This document shows, piece by piece, positions 1 through 7,436 of a DNA stretch of 48,330 bases. The notes below the pieces were generated by a model. It searched no databases, was not told the DNA's origin, and saw only the letters and a program-made list of their open reading frames with translations. A program made the translations under genes and the position numbers. The stretch's first letter is position 1. Every line of letters begins with the position of its first letter. Source of the stretch: Candidatus Zambryskiibacteriota bacterium (GTDB lineage Bacteria > Patescibacteriota > Minisyncoccia > Phycocordibacterales > DATDWN01); NCBI GenBank assembly GCA_023267045.1, contig JAHFOB010000006.1, positions 1-48,330 of the forward strand, given 5' to 3'.

Positions 1-663
1 GGCGTTGAAAGAACTATACTTCTAAATAAAGTCTCAAAATGTAATACATGTGGCGGAAGTGGAGCTGAAAAGGGAAGCGAGCTTGTTACTTGTAATACTT
101 GCAACGGCAAGGGAAGTGTCCGAGAAGTAAAACGCTCTTTCTTTGGCCAGTTTGAGTCTGTTAATACTTGCGAAACTTGCCACGGTACAGGAAAAGTCCC
201 AAAAGTTAAGTGTCACACTTGCCACGGACAGGGAATTTACAAAAAAGAAACTGAGATTAAAGTCAAAATCCCAGCAGGTATTGAAAACGGCGAGATGATC
301 AGACTATCTGGCGCGGGTGAAGCTATCTCTGGTGGTCAGTCGGGGGACTTATACATTAAAGTTCATGTCAAAAAACATTCTATCTTTCGTAAAGACGGAA
401 TAAACTTAGTGATGGATCTTAATGTAAAACTTTCTGATGCTTTACTTGGTGGTGAGCAAAACATAGAGACTCTGGATGGTGATATAAAAGTAAAAATTCC
501 AGAAGGTGTCACTCACGGAGAGATCTTGCGTATACGTGGTAAAGGTGTACCACAAGGCAAAAGTCGAGGTGATATTTTGATCAAAGTGCACATACTTCTA
601 CCAAAGAAGCTTTCAAAGGAAGCCAGACAGACTATTCTAGACTTAAAGCGAGAAGGTCTGTAG
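1..663 (+). CDS. dnaJ: Chaperone protein DnaJ, C-terminal part (5' end outside window)
   Basis: Hsp40 co-chaperone that delivers unfolded clients to DnaK and stimulates its ATPase. The frame is open from base 1, so the J domain and the Gly/Phe linker lie upstream of the window. What is visible is the zinc-binding cysteine-rich domain with four CxxCxGxG repeats (CNTCGGSG, CNTCNGKG, CETCHGTG, CHTCHGQG, within about the first 75 residues), followed by the two beta-rich client-binding domains (for example KIPEGVTHGEILRIRGKGVP). The stop is TAG at 661-663, and a tandem hairpin terminator follows. The four complete zinc repeats make the assignment secure. An internal ATG at 295 is not the real start. 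Confidence 0.97.
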   Translation, partial: GVERTILLNKVSKCNTCGGSGAEKGSELVTCNTCNGKGSVREVKRSFFGQFESVNTCETCHGTGKVPKVKCHTCHGQGIYKKETEIKVKIPAGIENGEMIRLSGAGEAISGGQSGDLYIKVHVKKHSIFRKDGINLVMDLNVKLSDALLGGEQNIETLDGDIKVKIPEGVTHGEILRIRGKGVPQGKSRGDILIKVHILLPKKLSKEARQTILDLKREGL

Positions 664-714
664 ACTTTTCTTGCCTAAACCTGTATTGTAATGTCTATTA
701 AAAATTGGAATTTA

Positions 715-760
715 AGGTCTATATAGAGCCATTTTTTTGGACTTTACAAAGTCTATTTTT
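715..760 (+). terminator. Tandem intrinsic terminators after dnaJ
   Basis: There are two small hairpins, each followed by a T-run. The first is GGTCT-ATAT-AGAgCC followed by seven Ts, ending near 738. The second is GACTT-TACA-AAGTC (740-753) followed by TATTTTT. They separate dnaJ from the strong promoter at 773. Confidence 0.65.
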
Positions 761-772
761 ATGGTTAATTCC

Positions 773-801
773 TTGACAGGGGTAGTCAGGTATGCTATAC
801 T
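773..801 (+). promoter_or_regulatory. Strong sigma70-type promoter with extended -10
   Basis: The -35 is TTGACA at 773-778. After a 17-base spacer comes a -10 TATACT at 796-801, preceded by TGC, which gives an extended -10. The predicted transcript starts near 808 and reads into a structured leader upstream of the transglycosylase gene. Confidence 0.8.
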
Positions 802-806
802 AGAGG

Positions 807-862
807 GGACTCAGACTTCCTGAGTTTTTCTGTTAAAATCGGTTTAATAAACTAATTTTAAC
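807..862 (+). promoter_or_regulatory. Structured 5' leader: terminator-like hairpin plus AT-rich hairpin
   Basis: Directly at the predicted transcript start is a hairpin ACTCAG (809-814) / CTGAGT (820-825) running into TTTTT, followed by a second palindrome GTTAAAAT (832-839) / ATTTTAAC (855-862) with an inner GTTT/AAAC stem. The first has the form of an attenuator or a 5' stabilising hairpin. A similar hairpin plus TTTTTCTGT arrangement is found in the leader at 18046-18068. The function is inferred. Confidence 0.5.
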
Positions 863-917
863 CTCGACAGAATTATAATCTAATAAACTTTGTATTTTAA
901 ATTTCACAGCGATTAGT

Positions 918-1367
918 TTGTTTCTGGTTATTTCCAGCCTTACAGGAGTAAGCACATCGACAACCCAATACACCCCAAAGGCAGAAGACTCTACATACCA
1001 AGTCGTCAAGAAAATTGATACTAAGGAAGTAGAAAATATAATGTCTACCGAGCAATACGTTAGACAGTATTTCTCTGATATTCCGATTATGATTCAAATT
1101 GCTAGATGTGAATCAACATTCAGACAGTTAGACACAGACGGAGATATTCATCGAGGACGTGTTAACTCAGCTGATGTCGGTGTGATGCAAATCAACGAAT
1201 TCTATCATCAAGGTAAAGCAGAAAAAGAAGGACTTGATATTCACACACTTCCAGGTAACGTTGCCTACGCTCGTGATTTGTACGAGAGACAGGGAACACA
1301 ACCATGGATTTCGTCCAAAGCATGTTGGGGTAAGTATGAGAACAAAGATCTTGCTGTTAACAAATAA
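918..1367 (+). CDS. Secreted lysozyme-like lytic transglycosylase (SLT fold)
   Basis: Predicted to cleave the glycan strands of peptidoglycan. The core reads IQIARCESTFRQ, with the Glu of CES in the position of the catalytic acid, then a segment ADVGVMQIN typical of SLT/lysozyme-like folds, and a C-terminal PWISSKACW. The N-terminus is hydrophobic (FLVISSLTG), consistent with a signal peptide. The start is uncertain. There is no ATG anywhere between the promoter and this frame, and the only conventional codon is TTG at 918 with no visible Shine-Dalgarno sequence. The frame is open back to 879, and ATT codons at 894 or 912 would give a longer, more typical signal sequence. It is monocistronic, between the promoter at 773 and the terminator at 1413. 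The family is clear, the exact start is not. Confidence 0.75.
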   Translation: MFLVISSLTGVSTSTTQYTPKAEDSTYQVVKKIDTKEVENIMSTEQYVRQYFSDIPIMIQIARCESTFRQLDTDGDIHRGRVNSADVGVMQINEFYHQGKAEKEGLDIHTLPGNVAYARDLYERQGTQPWISSKACWGKYENKDLAVNK

Positions 1368-1412
1368 CAGCACTCCAAATAAGCTGAAATAGTCAAAACA
1401 GACTACTAAAAA

Positions 1413-1446
1413 CAAAAACCACCAGTTACGGTGGCTTTTGTTTTGT
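1413..1446 (+). terminator. Intrinsic terminator after the transglycosylase
   Basis: The stem CAAAAaCCACC (1413-1423) pairs with GGTGGcTTTTG (1430-1440), and TTTTG follows. Confidence 0.85.
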
Positions 1447-1512
1447 ATAATAAAACGGCTCGCAGATCTGCCTGAATTTAGAGTCTTATTTATATGGGGG
1501 AGTAGAATACAG

Positions 1513-1625
1513 GTATGTCGCACCACAAGGGCACTTCTTATCTCCTAAAATGCCCAGTAGGGCACTAAGGAGATAATGTCGCACAATATATCTTTAGTGT
1601 GCATCATAAGGATAAAGCTTATTAA
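1513..1625 (+). promoter_or_regulatory. Candidate structured leader RNA upstream of the 75-aa gene
   Basis: The roughly 240-base gap before the gene at 1686 holds an elaborate hairpin. TTATCTCCT (1538-1546) pairs with AGGAGATAA (1568-1576), and an inner stem TGCCC (1551-1555) pairs with GGGCA (1560-1564). The hairpin is flanked by a direct repeat ATGTCGCAC (1515-1523 and 1576-1584). The segment CACTAAggAGATA (1563-1575) could instead pair with TATCTTTAGTG (1588-1598), so two exclusive folds are possible. A further hairpin ATAAG/CTTAT lies at about 1607-1623. No known riboswitch class was recognised, and no clear promoter was found. Confidence 0.4.
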
Positions 1626-1685
1626 GGTTGTTGAAACTACGAAAATATGATTTAATTCTTTTTGGATTAAAGAAAGGAGTACTTT

Positions 1686-1913
1686 GTGGCAAAGATATTG
1701 AAATTTGAGGACTGGAGACCATCATTCGTCCGTCCATTGCCAAAGTCTGGACGAAGAATTTACATCGATGGGGAGGAGGTAATTAGTGCCGATCCCCTAC
1801 TTTCATCAGTTCACCTTGGTGGAACATCAATAAGCCAGATTGTTGATAAAGAGTTTGAAGAAAAAATCAAAACTCAAATCAACGAAATTCGTGACAAACT
1901 AAAAGACCGCTAG
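1686..1913 (+). CDS. Hypothetical 75-aa protein
   Basis: No family recognised. GTG start with a strong Shine-Dalgarno AAAGGAGT ending 5 bases upstream. The N-terminal half is basic and proline-containing (SFVRPLPKSGRRIYIDGEEV), and the C-terminal 25 residues are a charged, probably helical or coiled-coil stretch (KEFEEKIKTQINEIRDKLKD). No membrane segment and no cysteines. It is a single gene behind a structured leader, and its terminator overlaps the stop codon, an arrangement shared with other small orphan genes in this window. The open frame, ribosome-binding site and terminator support a real gene. Confidence 0.7.
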   Translation: MAKILKFEDWRPSFVRPLPKSGRRIYIDGEEVISADPLLSSVHLGGTSISQIVDKEFEEKIKTQINEIRDKLKDR

Positions 1914-1944
1914 ACAACGAAACTGTTGAATAGCGGTTTTGTTG
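1906..1944 (+). terminator. Terminator overlapping the stop of the 75-aa gene
   Basis: ACCGCTA (1906-1912) pairs with TAGCGGT (1931-1937), with an inner CAAC/GTTG stem (1915-1918, 1925-1928), followed by TTTGTTGTTT. The stop codon TAG lies in the left arm. Confidence 0.8.
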
Positions 1945-1954
1945 TTTAAGAGTA

Positions 1955-2170
1955 CTATTTTCCAACCCAACCTCGAACTAGATTGTCTAACCAACTGTAA
2001 AAAGTTTTTACACCTGCCCAAATAGGATCATAATATTTATGAGCGTTCGGAGAATTTATCCACGAAATAAGATCCCAATGGAAATAATATTTCAAGGCAA
2101 TAATGGCAATTATTATTATGACAATTTTTACAATAAACCCTTGGTTACTTTTCATACTGTAATTATACAT
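1955..2170 (-). CDS. Small single-pass membrane protein (71 aa)
   Basis: No family recognised. One N-terminal hydrophobic helix (about residues 13-27, FIVKIVIIIIAIIAL) is followed by an aromatic-rich tail with several tryptophans (HWDLISWIN, YDPIWAGVKTFYSWLDNLVRGWVG). Starts 4 bases after the stop of the M23 peptidase gene, so it is probably cotranscribed. An internal ATG (residue 6, MKSNQG) is an alternative start. Proteins of this shape are common beside cell-wall genes in this phylum, but the function is unknown. Confidence 0.65.
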   Translation of the reverse strand: MYNYSMKSNQGFIVKIVIIIIAIIALKYYFHWDLISWINSPNAHKYYDPIWAGVKTFYSWLDNLVRGWVGK

Positions 2171-2174
2171 TTAT

Positions 2175-3452
2175 TTATATACTTGGAAAATATGCTAGTG
2201 GATCAAGATAGGCTTTTATATCTGCTAGTGGAAGCGTGGCCTCTTTACATCCCCTACTATTTACATATTTTTCTATTCGAACTCCTTGGGTGGCATAGAC
2301 ACTTATATGTAAATGAGGGCCAGTGGAGTATCCAGTGTTTCCGCTGTAACCTATTGTGTCGCCTGTAGCCAAAATATCTCCAGTTGAGACGCTTATAACA
2401 GAAAGATGGCCGTATATGGTAGATAAGCCGTTATCGTGCTTGACCATAACCCATTTACCAAATGAATAGCATCCTGGATATGTATCTGTATTTCCCGTTC
2501 CAACAACAGTTCCATCCAAAACATTTTTCACTTTTGTTCCGACACTTGCTCGAAAATCTACTCCGTTATGCGAACCTGAAACATAAAGTTTCTCCGCGCC
2601 GACAGTTTTTCCAAACTTTTGGGTAATATAAACACTATCAAGTGGCCATGCCAAGATACCATTTTGTGGTTTTGGATAGCTATTTTTATCTATTAAATAG
2701 TTCAGCTGTGATTCATAATCAAAAACTTCTTTTTCAAATTGAGCTTTTTGCTCCTCTTTTGTTTTAACTAGATCCTTAAAGGCCTGTTCTTTATTTTTTG
2801 TTTGAGTCAAAATGTTAGATTTTTCGGCCGTTGTATACTCTACAGCCTGTTTTTGACCACTTAAATCTTGTTTTAAGTTAACTAGACTTTTTTTCTGGCC
2901 AGTTAATGAAGATTGCTTGGTCTGCATATCTGACTTCATTATCGTCAATTCATTACTTTTATCCCTAATCGTTCTCTGGACTTGTTTTATATTGTCCATA
3001 TCGCTCCAAACCTCGCCTATGTTTTTACTGGACAATATCATTTCCATAATTCCAGCTTCTTCCAGCGATTGAATATTTTTCAGTGCATTAATAATTGCTC
3101 TTTTGTTTAGGTCAATGTGATCTTCAGTTTTACTTATCTCTTTAGTTAACTGCTGTATAGTCAAGTTTGTTTTTACAATTTTATTCTCAGTCAGACTAAT
3201 ATCTGTGGTTATTTTTTTCTTAGTCAAATCCAAAGTTTTTATGGTGTTCTGTAGAGTTTTGGCCTGATTTCCAGCATTTGTAACTTCGACGTTGTACTGA
3301 TTAATTTCTTGTTCGAGTTGTTTTATTTGGTTGTTCCGCTCATCTATTTTAGCTTTTAGATCATCTGTTGTTGTAGCTTCATCTGCAAAAACAACACTAG
3401 ACAGTGACAGAAGAAGAATTATTAAAAATATGTATTTTAGTTTCCATTTCAT
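2175..3452 (-). CDS. Secreted M23 (LytM/EnvC-type) peptidase with coiled coil
   Basis: Predicted extracytoplasmic murein endopeptidase, or an activator of one, 425 aa. Signal peptide at residues 1-23 (hydrophobic core IFLIILLLSLSSVVFA), then a long coiled coil at about 27-245 as in EnvC/PcsB-type proteins. The C-terminal M23 domain (about 265-400) keeps the zinc ligands: H295 and D299 (HNGVD), H349 (YGHL) and H380/H382 (HLH). Retention of all of these suggests a catalytically competent enzyme rather than a degenerate EnvC. The start ATG (3450-3452) is part of the palindromic element at 3451-3557, with GGG directly abutting the ATG and no separate ribosome-binding site. Last large gene of the leftward envelope cluster. 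Confidence 0.93.
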   Translation of the reverse strand: MKWKLKYIFLIILLLSLSSVVFADEATTTDDLKAKIDERNNQIKQLEQEINQYNVEVTNAGNQAKTLQNTIKTLDLTKKKITTDISLTENKIVKTNLTIQQLTKEISKTEDHIDLNKRAIINALKNIQSLEEAGIMEMILSSKNIGEVWSDMDNIKQVQRTIRDKSNELTIMKSDMQTKQSSLTGQKKSLVNLKQDLSGQKQAVEYTTAEKSNILTQTKNKEQAFKDLVKTKEEQKAQFEKEVFDYESQLNYLIDKNSYPKPQNGILAWPLDSVYITQKFGKTVGAEKLYVSGSHNGVDFRASVGTKVKNVLDGTVVGTGNTDTYPGCYSFGKWVMVKHDNGLSTIYGHLSVISVSTGDILATGDTIGYSGNTGYSTGPHLHISVYATQGVRIEKYVNSRGCKEATLPLADIKAYLDPLAYFPSI

Positions 3453-3557
3453 CCCGTTAGAAGTAGGAAATCACATTACTTATGTGTATGACCTACAAAA
3501 ATTAAATTTAAAATATAGTATACATCAATTATAGATTTCCGTTACTTCTAACGGGAT
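3451..3557. repeat. Palindromic element, family 1 (copy A)
   Basis: 107 bp bounded by inverted arms. The left arm ATCCCGTTAGAAGTA plus GGAAATC (3451-3472) is complementary to the right arm GATTTCC-GT-TACTTCTAACGGGAT (3534-3557), apart from a 2-base bulge. The interior is AT-rich. The left edge supplies the start codon of the M23 peptidase gene. Read on the minus strand from 3561, the right edge is ATGAATCCCGTTAGA, encoding MNPVR. Related copies are at 15037 and 43422. Confidence 0.9.
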
Positions 3558-3564
3558 TCATCTT

Positions 3565-4899
3565 TTATAATATTTTTAATGCGTTATCTATGCGAGAAAT
3601 ACTCTCCTGTTTTCCCAAAATATACAGTAGGGTAAAGGGATCGGGACTTTTTTCTTTGCCAGAAAGTGCGACGCGAAGTGGCCACAGTACATCCCCCCTC
3701 CCCTCCTGTGTTGCATAATCAAAAATTAAACTTTTTATTTTTTCTACTGAACCAAAACTTTCTTTGTTACTAGATTCTAAAGTATTTTTGATCCATTCCA
3801 AATGTTTTTTACTATTTTCCAAAGAGGAATTTTTCCAAGAGAGAAGACTTACTTCATATTTTGGCCTTTCAAAAAAATAATTCCACTCCCCTGCCCCGAG
3901 CATTGTATCTATATCTCCCCACTTTGAAATATGCTCAAAAATTATTGAGTATGCTTTTTTAGACATTTTTTCTGCTTCACCATGGTTTTTCAAACGATTA
4001 TATATTTCTTCATTTCTTTTTTCTTCTGACAAAAGTTTCATATATTCTTTATTGAACCAATCTAGTTTTTCTATATTAAAAACTGCTCCACCTTTTTGCA
4101 CACGGGCTAAATCAAAAACATCAACAAGTTCCGCTAGTGAATATAGTTCTCTATCTCCACCTGGGTTAAAACCAAGTAGAGCTAGAAAATTTACCATAGC
4201 TTCTGGTAAGTATCCTGCCGAGCGAAAATCTCGAAGAGAAACAGCTCCATGACGAGCGGACATTTTGCTTTTATCTGCCGCCAGAATAAGTGGTACGTGA
4301 GCATAAACAGGTCTAGGAGCACCGATTGCCTCGGCGATTAAAATTTGCCTTGGAGTATTTGCGATTCCGTCATCTCCTCGGATAACGTGAGTTACGCCCA
4401 TTTCAAAATCGTCAACCACAACAGTAAGATGATACAGAGGATCATTTATATTTCTAGCAATAACAAAATCTTCTAGATCTTTTGTTTCTATAGAAATATC
4501 TCCACGAATTAAATCGTTGAAAATAATTGTTTTGTTTGGATTTTTGAAACGAATTACTTCTTTGTTCTGACCTTCTGTCTCCTGTGATAAATACGCCGTA
4601 CCGTTTTCAAGCATCATTTTTACATATTTTGAATAGACATTCCCCCTCTCTGACTGACGAAACGGTCCTGAATCGTATGTAATATCAAGCCATTTCAAAC
4701 TTTTAATAATATCTTCTTCATATTCTTTCTTTGAACGTTCTTTATCTGTATCTTCTATTCGAAAAACAATTTCGCCGCCGACTTTTTTAGCAAAAAGATA
4801 ATTAAATAGAGCAGTTCGAGCACGACCAATATGAAAAAAACCAGTTGGAGATGGAGGAATTCTAACTACTATTTTTTGGTTTGTATTTTTTGTGTCCAT
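3565..4899 (-). CDS. gltX: Glutamyl-tRNA synthetase
   Basis: Class I aminoacyl-tRNA synthetase charging tRNA-Glu. It may also charge tRNA-Gln if the genome uses the GatCAB route, but no gat gene is in the window. 444 aa. The Rossmann signature RIPPSPTGFFHIGRARTALFN carries the HIGH-type motif at residues 23-26, and the KMSKS-type motif is KSKMS at 210-214 (DKSKMSARHG). The catalytic domain insertion HVIRGDDGIANTPRQ is also typical. The C-terminal anticodon-binding part is short. It lies 33 bases after murG and ends just before palindromic element A. Confidence 0.96.
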   Translation of the reverse strand: MDTKNTNQKIVVRIPPSPTGFFHIGRARTALFNYLFAKKVGGEIVFRIEDTDKERSKKEYEEDIIKSLKWLDITYDSGPFRQSERGNVYSKYVKMMLENGTAYLSQETEGQNKEVIRFKNPNKTIIFNDLIRGDISIETKDLEDFVIARNINDPLYHLTVVVDDFEMGVTHVIRGDDGIANTPRQILIAEAIGAPRPVYAHVPLILAADKSKMSARHGAVSLRDFRSAGYLPEAMVNFLALLGFNPGGDRELYSLAELVDVFDLARVQKGGAVFNIEKLDWFNKEYMKLLSEEKRNEEIYNRLKNHGEAEKMSKKAYSIIFEHISKWGDIDTMLGAGEWNYFFERPKYEVSLLSWKNSSLENSKKHLEWIKNTLESSNKESFGSVEKIKSLIFDYATQEGRGDVLWPLRVALSGKEKSPDPFTLLYILGKQESISRIDNALKIL

Positions 4900-4932
4900 T
4901 CGTAAATTCGATTACATTCGTATAATTCGTAG

Positions 4933-6072
4933 CTATTCATCATGTTCTAAACCTATCGAGAAAATCTCTGTGGCTATAAGTTTGGCTGAATCCTGTCGAG
5001 CAAATGCTTTTGCGCAGTTTGACATTTTTGTTATCTCTTCTTGGTTTTCTAAAATTCTGTTTATTTCAGCTATTAAAACACCTCGTGCCAAGTTTTTTTC
5101 CTCAATAACAATAGCCGCACCAGAACGAGCATAAGCATAAGCGTTGGTTCTCTGGTCGTGAGACGTAGGCTCTGGTATCGGTATTATAATAGACGGCTTA
5201 CCCCACAAAGCTATTTCAAAAATAGTAGATCCTGCTCGAGAAACAATAATATCACAGACTCCTGTAGCCATCCGCAAATTCAAAATATCAAGATAGGCAA
5301 AAGGTTTGTATCTGCCTTTGTTAGGATTATTTTGCAAAACAACATTACTTGTTTCTTTTATAACAGAAATATTTTTTTGACCTGTTTGATGAACAATCTG
5401 ATATTTTGCTACAAGTTCGGGTAATGCGTCCATTAGAACTTCGTTTATAAATTTTGCACCTTGAGATCCACCTATAATAAAAATAGTTTTGATGTTTGGA
5501 TCAAAGCCAAAAAATTCATCTGCACCGTTAGTCTGTGCAAGTTGAACTTCTTTACGAACTGGATTTCCTGTGTATGCGGTCTTTTCTTTTTTGAAAAAAT
5601 TTATAGCTTCTGGATATGAAACAGCAATCCGACGAGCAAACTTACCTGCCCAAGTATTTACTTTACCAGGTTTGCTGTCGGATTCATGAATAACGACAGG
5701 TATCATAAGAAGTCTAGCAGCAAACATAGCTGGAAAACTGACATAACCCCCTTTACCAAAAACTACGTCCGGATAAATAACGAACATTCGCCAAATAGCA
5801 GCCAAAACTCCATTTAGTGTCTTAAAAATATCAATGAAATTTAGAATAATATTTTGGATTGAAACTTTCCTTCGAATCTTACCCGCAGTAATTTTTACAA
5901 AAGTAATATTATTTTCAAAAAGTAGACTTTCGTTGTATGGATCAGTAGACATATAATAAACTTTCGGCTGGAGTAGTCGATTTTCTTTGGCAACATCGTT
6001 TAGTTCTTGTATTATGGCAATAATCGGATAAAAATGCCCACCCGTTCCACCACCAGTAAATAGTATTTTCAT
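4933..6072 (-). CDS. murG: UDP-GlcNAc:MurNAc-pentapeptide-undecaprenyl-PP GlcNAc transferase
   Basis: Membrane-associated GT-B glycosyltransferase that converts lipid I to lipid II. Residues 1-20 contain the loop GGGTGGHFYP, the middle has FGKGGYVSFP and GGSQGAKFIN, and the C-terminal nucleotide-binding part has SRAGSTIFEIALWGKPSIIIP followed by SHDQRTNA. 379 aa, normal for the family. Its start directly follows the ftsW stop (6073), so the pair is translationally linked. Part of an mraY-ftsW-murG wall-synthesis series. Confidence 0.97.
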   Translation of the reverse strand: MKILFTGGGTGGHFYPIIAIIQELNDVAKENRLLQPKVYYMSTDPYNESLLFENNITFVKITAGKIRRKVSIQNIILNFIDIFKTLNGVLAAIWRMFVIYPDVVFGKGGYVSFPAMFAARLLMIPVVIHESDSKPGKVNTWAGKFARRIAVSYPEAINFFKKEKTAYTGNPVRKEVQLAQTNGADEFFGFDPNIKTIFIIGGSQGAKFINEVLMDALPELVAKYQIVHQTGQKNISVIKETSNVVLQNNPNKGRYKPFAYLDILNLRMATGVCDIIVSRAGSTIFEIALWGKPSIIIPIPEPTSHDQRTNAYAYARSGAAIVIEEKNLARGVLIAEINRILENQEEITKMSNCAKAFARQDSAKLIATEIFSIGLEHDE

Positions 6073-7170
6073 TTATTTCTTTTTATTTTTTGAAATGTTT
6101 AGAATAATTCCCACTTCAGCCAATGTCATAAATAGAGAAGTTCCACCGTGACTTATGAACGGCAAAGTTATACCTGACAAAGGCAAAACCCCAACCATAG
6201 CTCCTATGTTAACAAATGCTTGGGATACAATCATTATAACAATTCCAACAACGACAAGTCTACCAAAAGTATCTGGAACTTTTGTGGCAATTTTCAAACC
6301 TCTAAAAGCAAAAAAGACGAATAATGAAATAATAGTAAGCGCCCCGATAAAACCAAACTCTTCGCTTGCTACAGCAAATATAGAATCACCTATTGGCTCT
6401 GGCAAACCACCAAATTTTTGAATGCTCTGACCGAAACCACGACCAAACATTCCACCATTACCGATTGCGATAAGAGATTGTTTGATTTGGTATCCAGTAC
6501 TCAAAGAGTTTTCCTGTGGATTTATAAAAGTTTTAATACGATTCATTAAATACGTATGTGAATATGCCATTGCGGTAATTCCGACAATACCCAAGAGACA
6601 CGAGACTAATATATATTTCCATCGTCCTCCATCTGATAACAAAATACCTAACCCAGCAAAAACAGTTATGAGAAATGTATCTGTGTCAGGTTGTTTTAGA
6701 AGAATCCACCCAATAATTATTGTGAGAATAATGAATGGCAAAAAACCATATTTGAAACTTTGAGCTTCTTCCTTTACACCAGCAAGCCATGCAGAGAAAT
6801 ACAAAACGAAAGCGATTTTCAAAAATTCTGATGGCTGAAACGAAACTGGGCCCAGATATATCCATCTATGAGCACCACCGTGCGCAATGCCTATACCATG
6901 AACAAAAACTAAAAGAGTAGCTATGATAGAAAGAATAAAAATATAAAAAGAGTATTTTCTATAAATTTTATAATCTAATTTTGTGGTGATTATACAAGCG
7001 ATCGTACCGAAAAGTAGACCTAAAACGGTTTGACTGAAAGCTACACCAGAATATTTGGTGGCTTGTTGTGAGAGAAGCCCCATTGAAGCCGATACGAATA
7101 TCAAATACCCCCCTATGACGAGAATACATACTGATATAAGAAAAGGTATATCAACTTTAAGTTTTTTCAT
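6073..7170 (-). CDS. ftsW: FtsW/RodA-family SEDS glycosyltransferase (probably FtsW)
   Basis: Multi-pass membrane polymerase of the SEDS family that polymerises lipid II. Recognisable segments are the hydrophobic first helix, GGAHRWIYLGPVSFQPSEF, the extracytoplasmic loop around QPDTDTF, a second loop NSLSTGYQIKQSLIAIGNGG with FGRGFGQSIQK, and the C-terminal PFISHGGTSL. 365 aa from the chosen start. An upstream in-frame ATG at 7191 would add seven residues (MSFSTTG), but these are encoded inside the repeat at 7169-7260. The ATG at 7170 follows CGGG at the edge of the element, as for the M23 peptidase, aspS and rplI. The murG and mraY neighbours favour FtsW over RodA. Confidence 0.92.
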   Translation of the reverse strand: MKKLKVDIPFLISVCILVIGGYLIFVSASMGLLSQQATKYSGVAFSQTVLGLLFGTIACIITTKLDYKIYRKYSFYIFILSIIATLLVFVHGIGIAHGGAHRWIYLGPVSFQPSEFLKIAFVLYFSAWLAGVKEEAQSFKYGFLPFIILTIIIGWILLKQPDTDTFLITVFAGLGILLSDGGRWKYILVSCLLGIVGITAMAYSHTYLMNRIKTFINPQENSLSTGYQIKQSLIAIGNGGMFGRGFGQSIQKFGGLPEPIGDSIFAVASEEFGFIGALTIISLFVFFAFRGLKIATKVPDTFGRLVVVGIVIMIVSQAFVNIGAMVGVLPLSGITLPFISHGGTSLFMTLAEVGIILNISKNKKK

Positions 7171-7260
7171 CCCGGTAGTAGAAAATGACATAGCTCTACG
7201 AGCTTTATAGCACTTTCATTTAAATAAGTTATTAATTTCATGTCATTTTCACTACGGGAT
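7169..7260. repeat. Palindromic element, family 2-like (copy B1)
   Basis: The left arm ATCCCGGTAGTAGAAAATGACA (7169-7190) pairs with TGTCATTTTC-ACTA-CGGGAT (7241-7260) with small bulges, over an AT-rich interior. It supplies the ftsW start codon. It abuts a second palindrome at 7262. Confidence 0.8.
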
Positions 7261-7261
7261 A

Positions 7262-7332
7262 GCCCTGTAGTGAAGTTGGCATTTTGTTTCATTGCAAAGT
7301 ACTCTTTGCAATGCCAACTTCTACTACGGGGC
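7262..7332. repeat. Palindromic element, family 2 (copy B2)
   Basis: The outer arms GCCCTGTAGTGAAGTTGGCAT (7262-7282) and ATGCCAACTTCTACTACGGGGC (7311-7332) enclose a perfect hairpin ATTGCAAAG-TACT-CTTTGCAAT (7291-7312). The ends match those of the copy at 42532 (CCCCGTAGTAGA / TCACTACAGGG on the minus strand), but the inner arms differ. Confidence 0.85.
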
Positions 7333-7390
7333 ATTAATTTTGTCTAAAAAGTATAGCATTCTAGGCCCTTTTCTGCCCTGTGGATAATAC

Positions 7391-7418
7391 TTGATTTTTA
7401 TTTAGAAAGTAGTATAAT
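7391..7418 (+). promoter_or_regulatory. Promoter of the 64-aa gene
   Basis: The -35 TTGATT (7391-7396), a 16-base spacer and the -10 TATAAT (7413-7418) predict a start near 7425, so the leader is only about a dozen bases and consists mostly of the ribosome-binding site. Confidence 0.75.
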
Positions 7419-7436
7419 TACCTGTTGGAGTCGCTT

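Noticed and set aside
1441-1680. tRNA or other standard RNA gene in the structured gap
   Set aside because: No acceptor stem, T-loop or CCA end could be traced; no known riboswitch motif was recognised.
3451-3557. Family 1 palindromes as insertion sequences or MITEs
   Set aside because: No transposase, no visible target duplication, and arms that differ between copies; they are kept as a repeat family of unknown mechanism.
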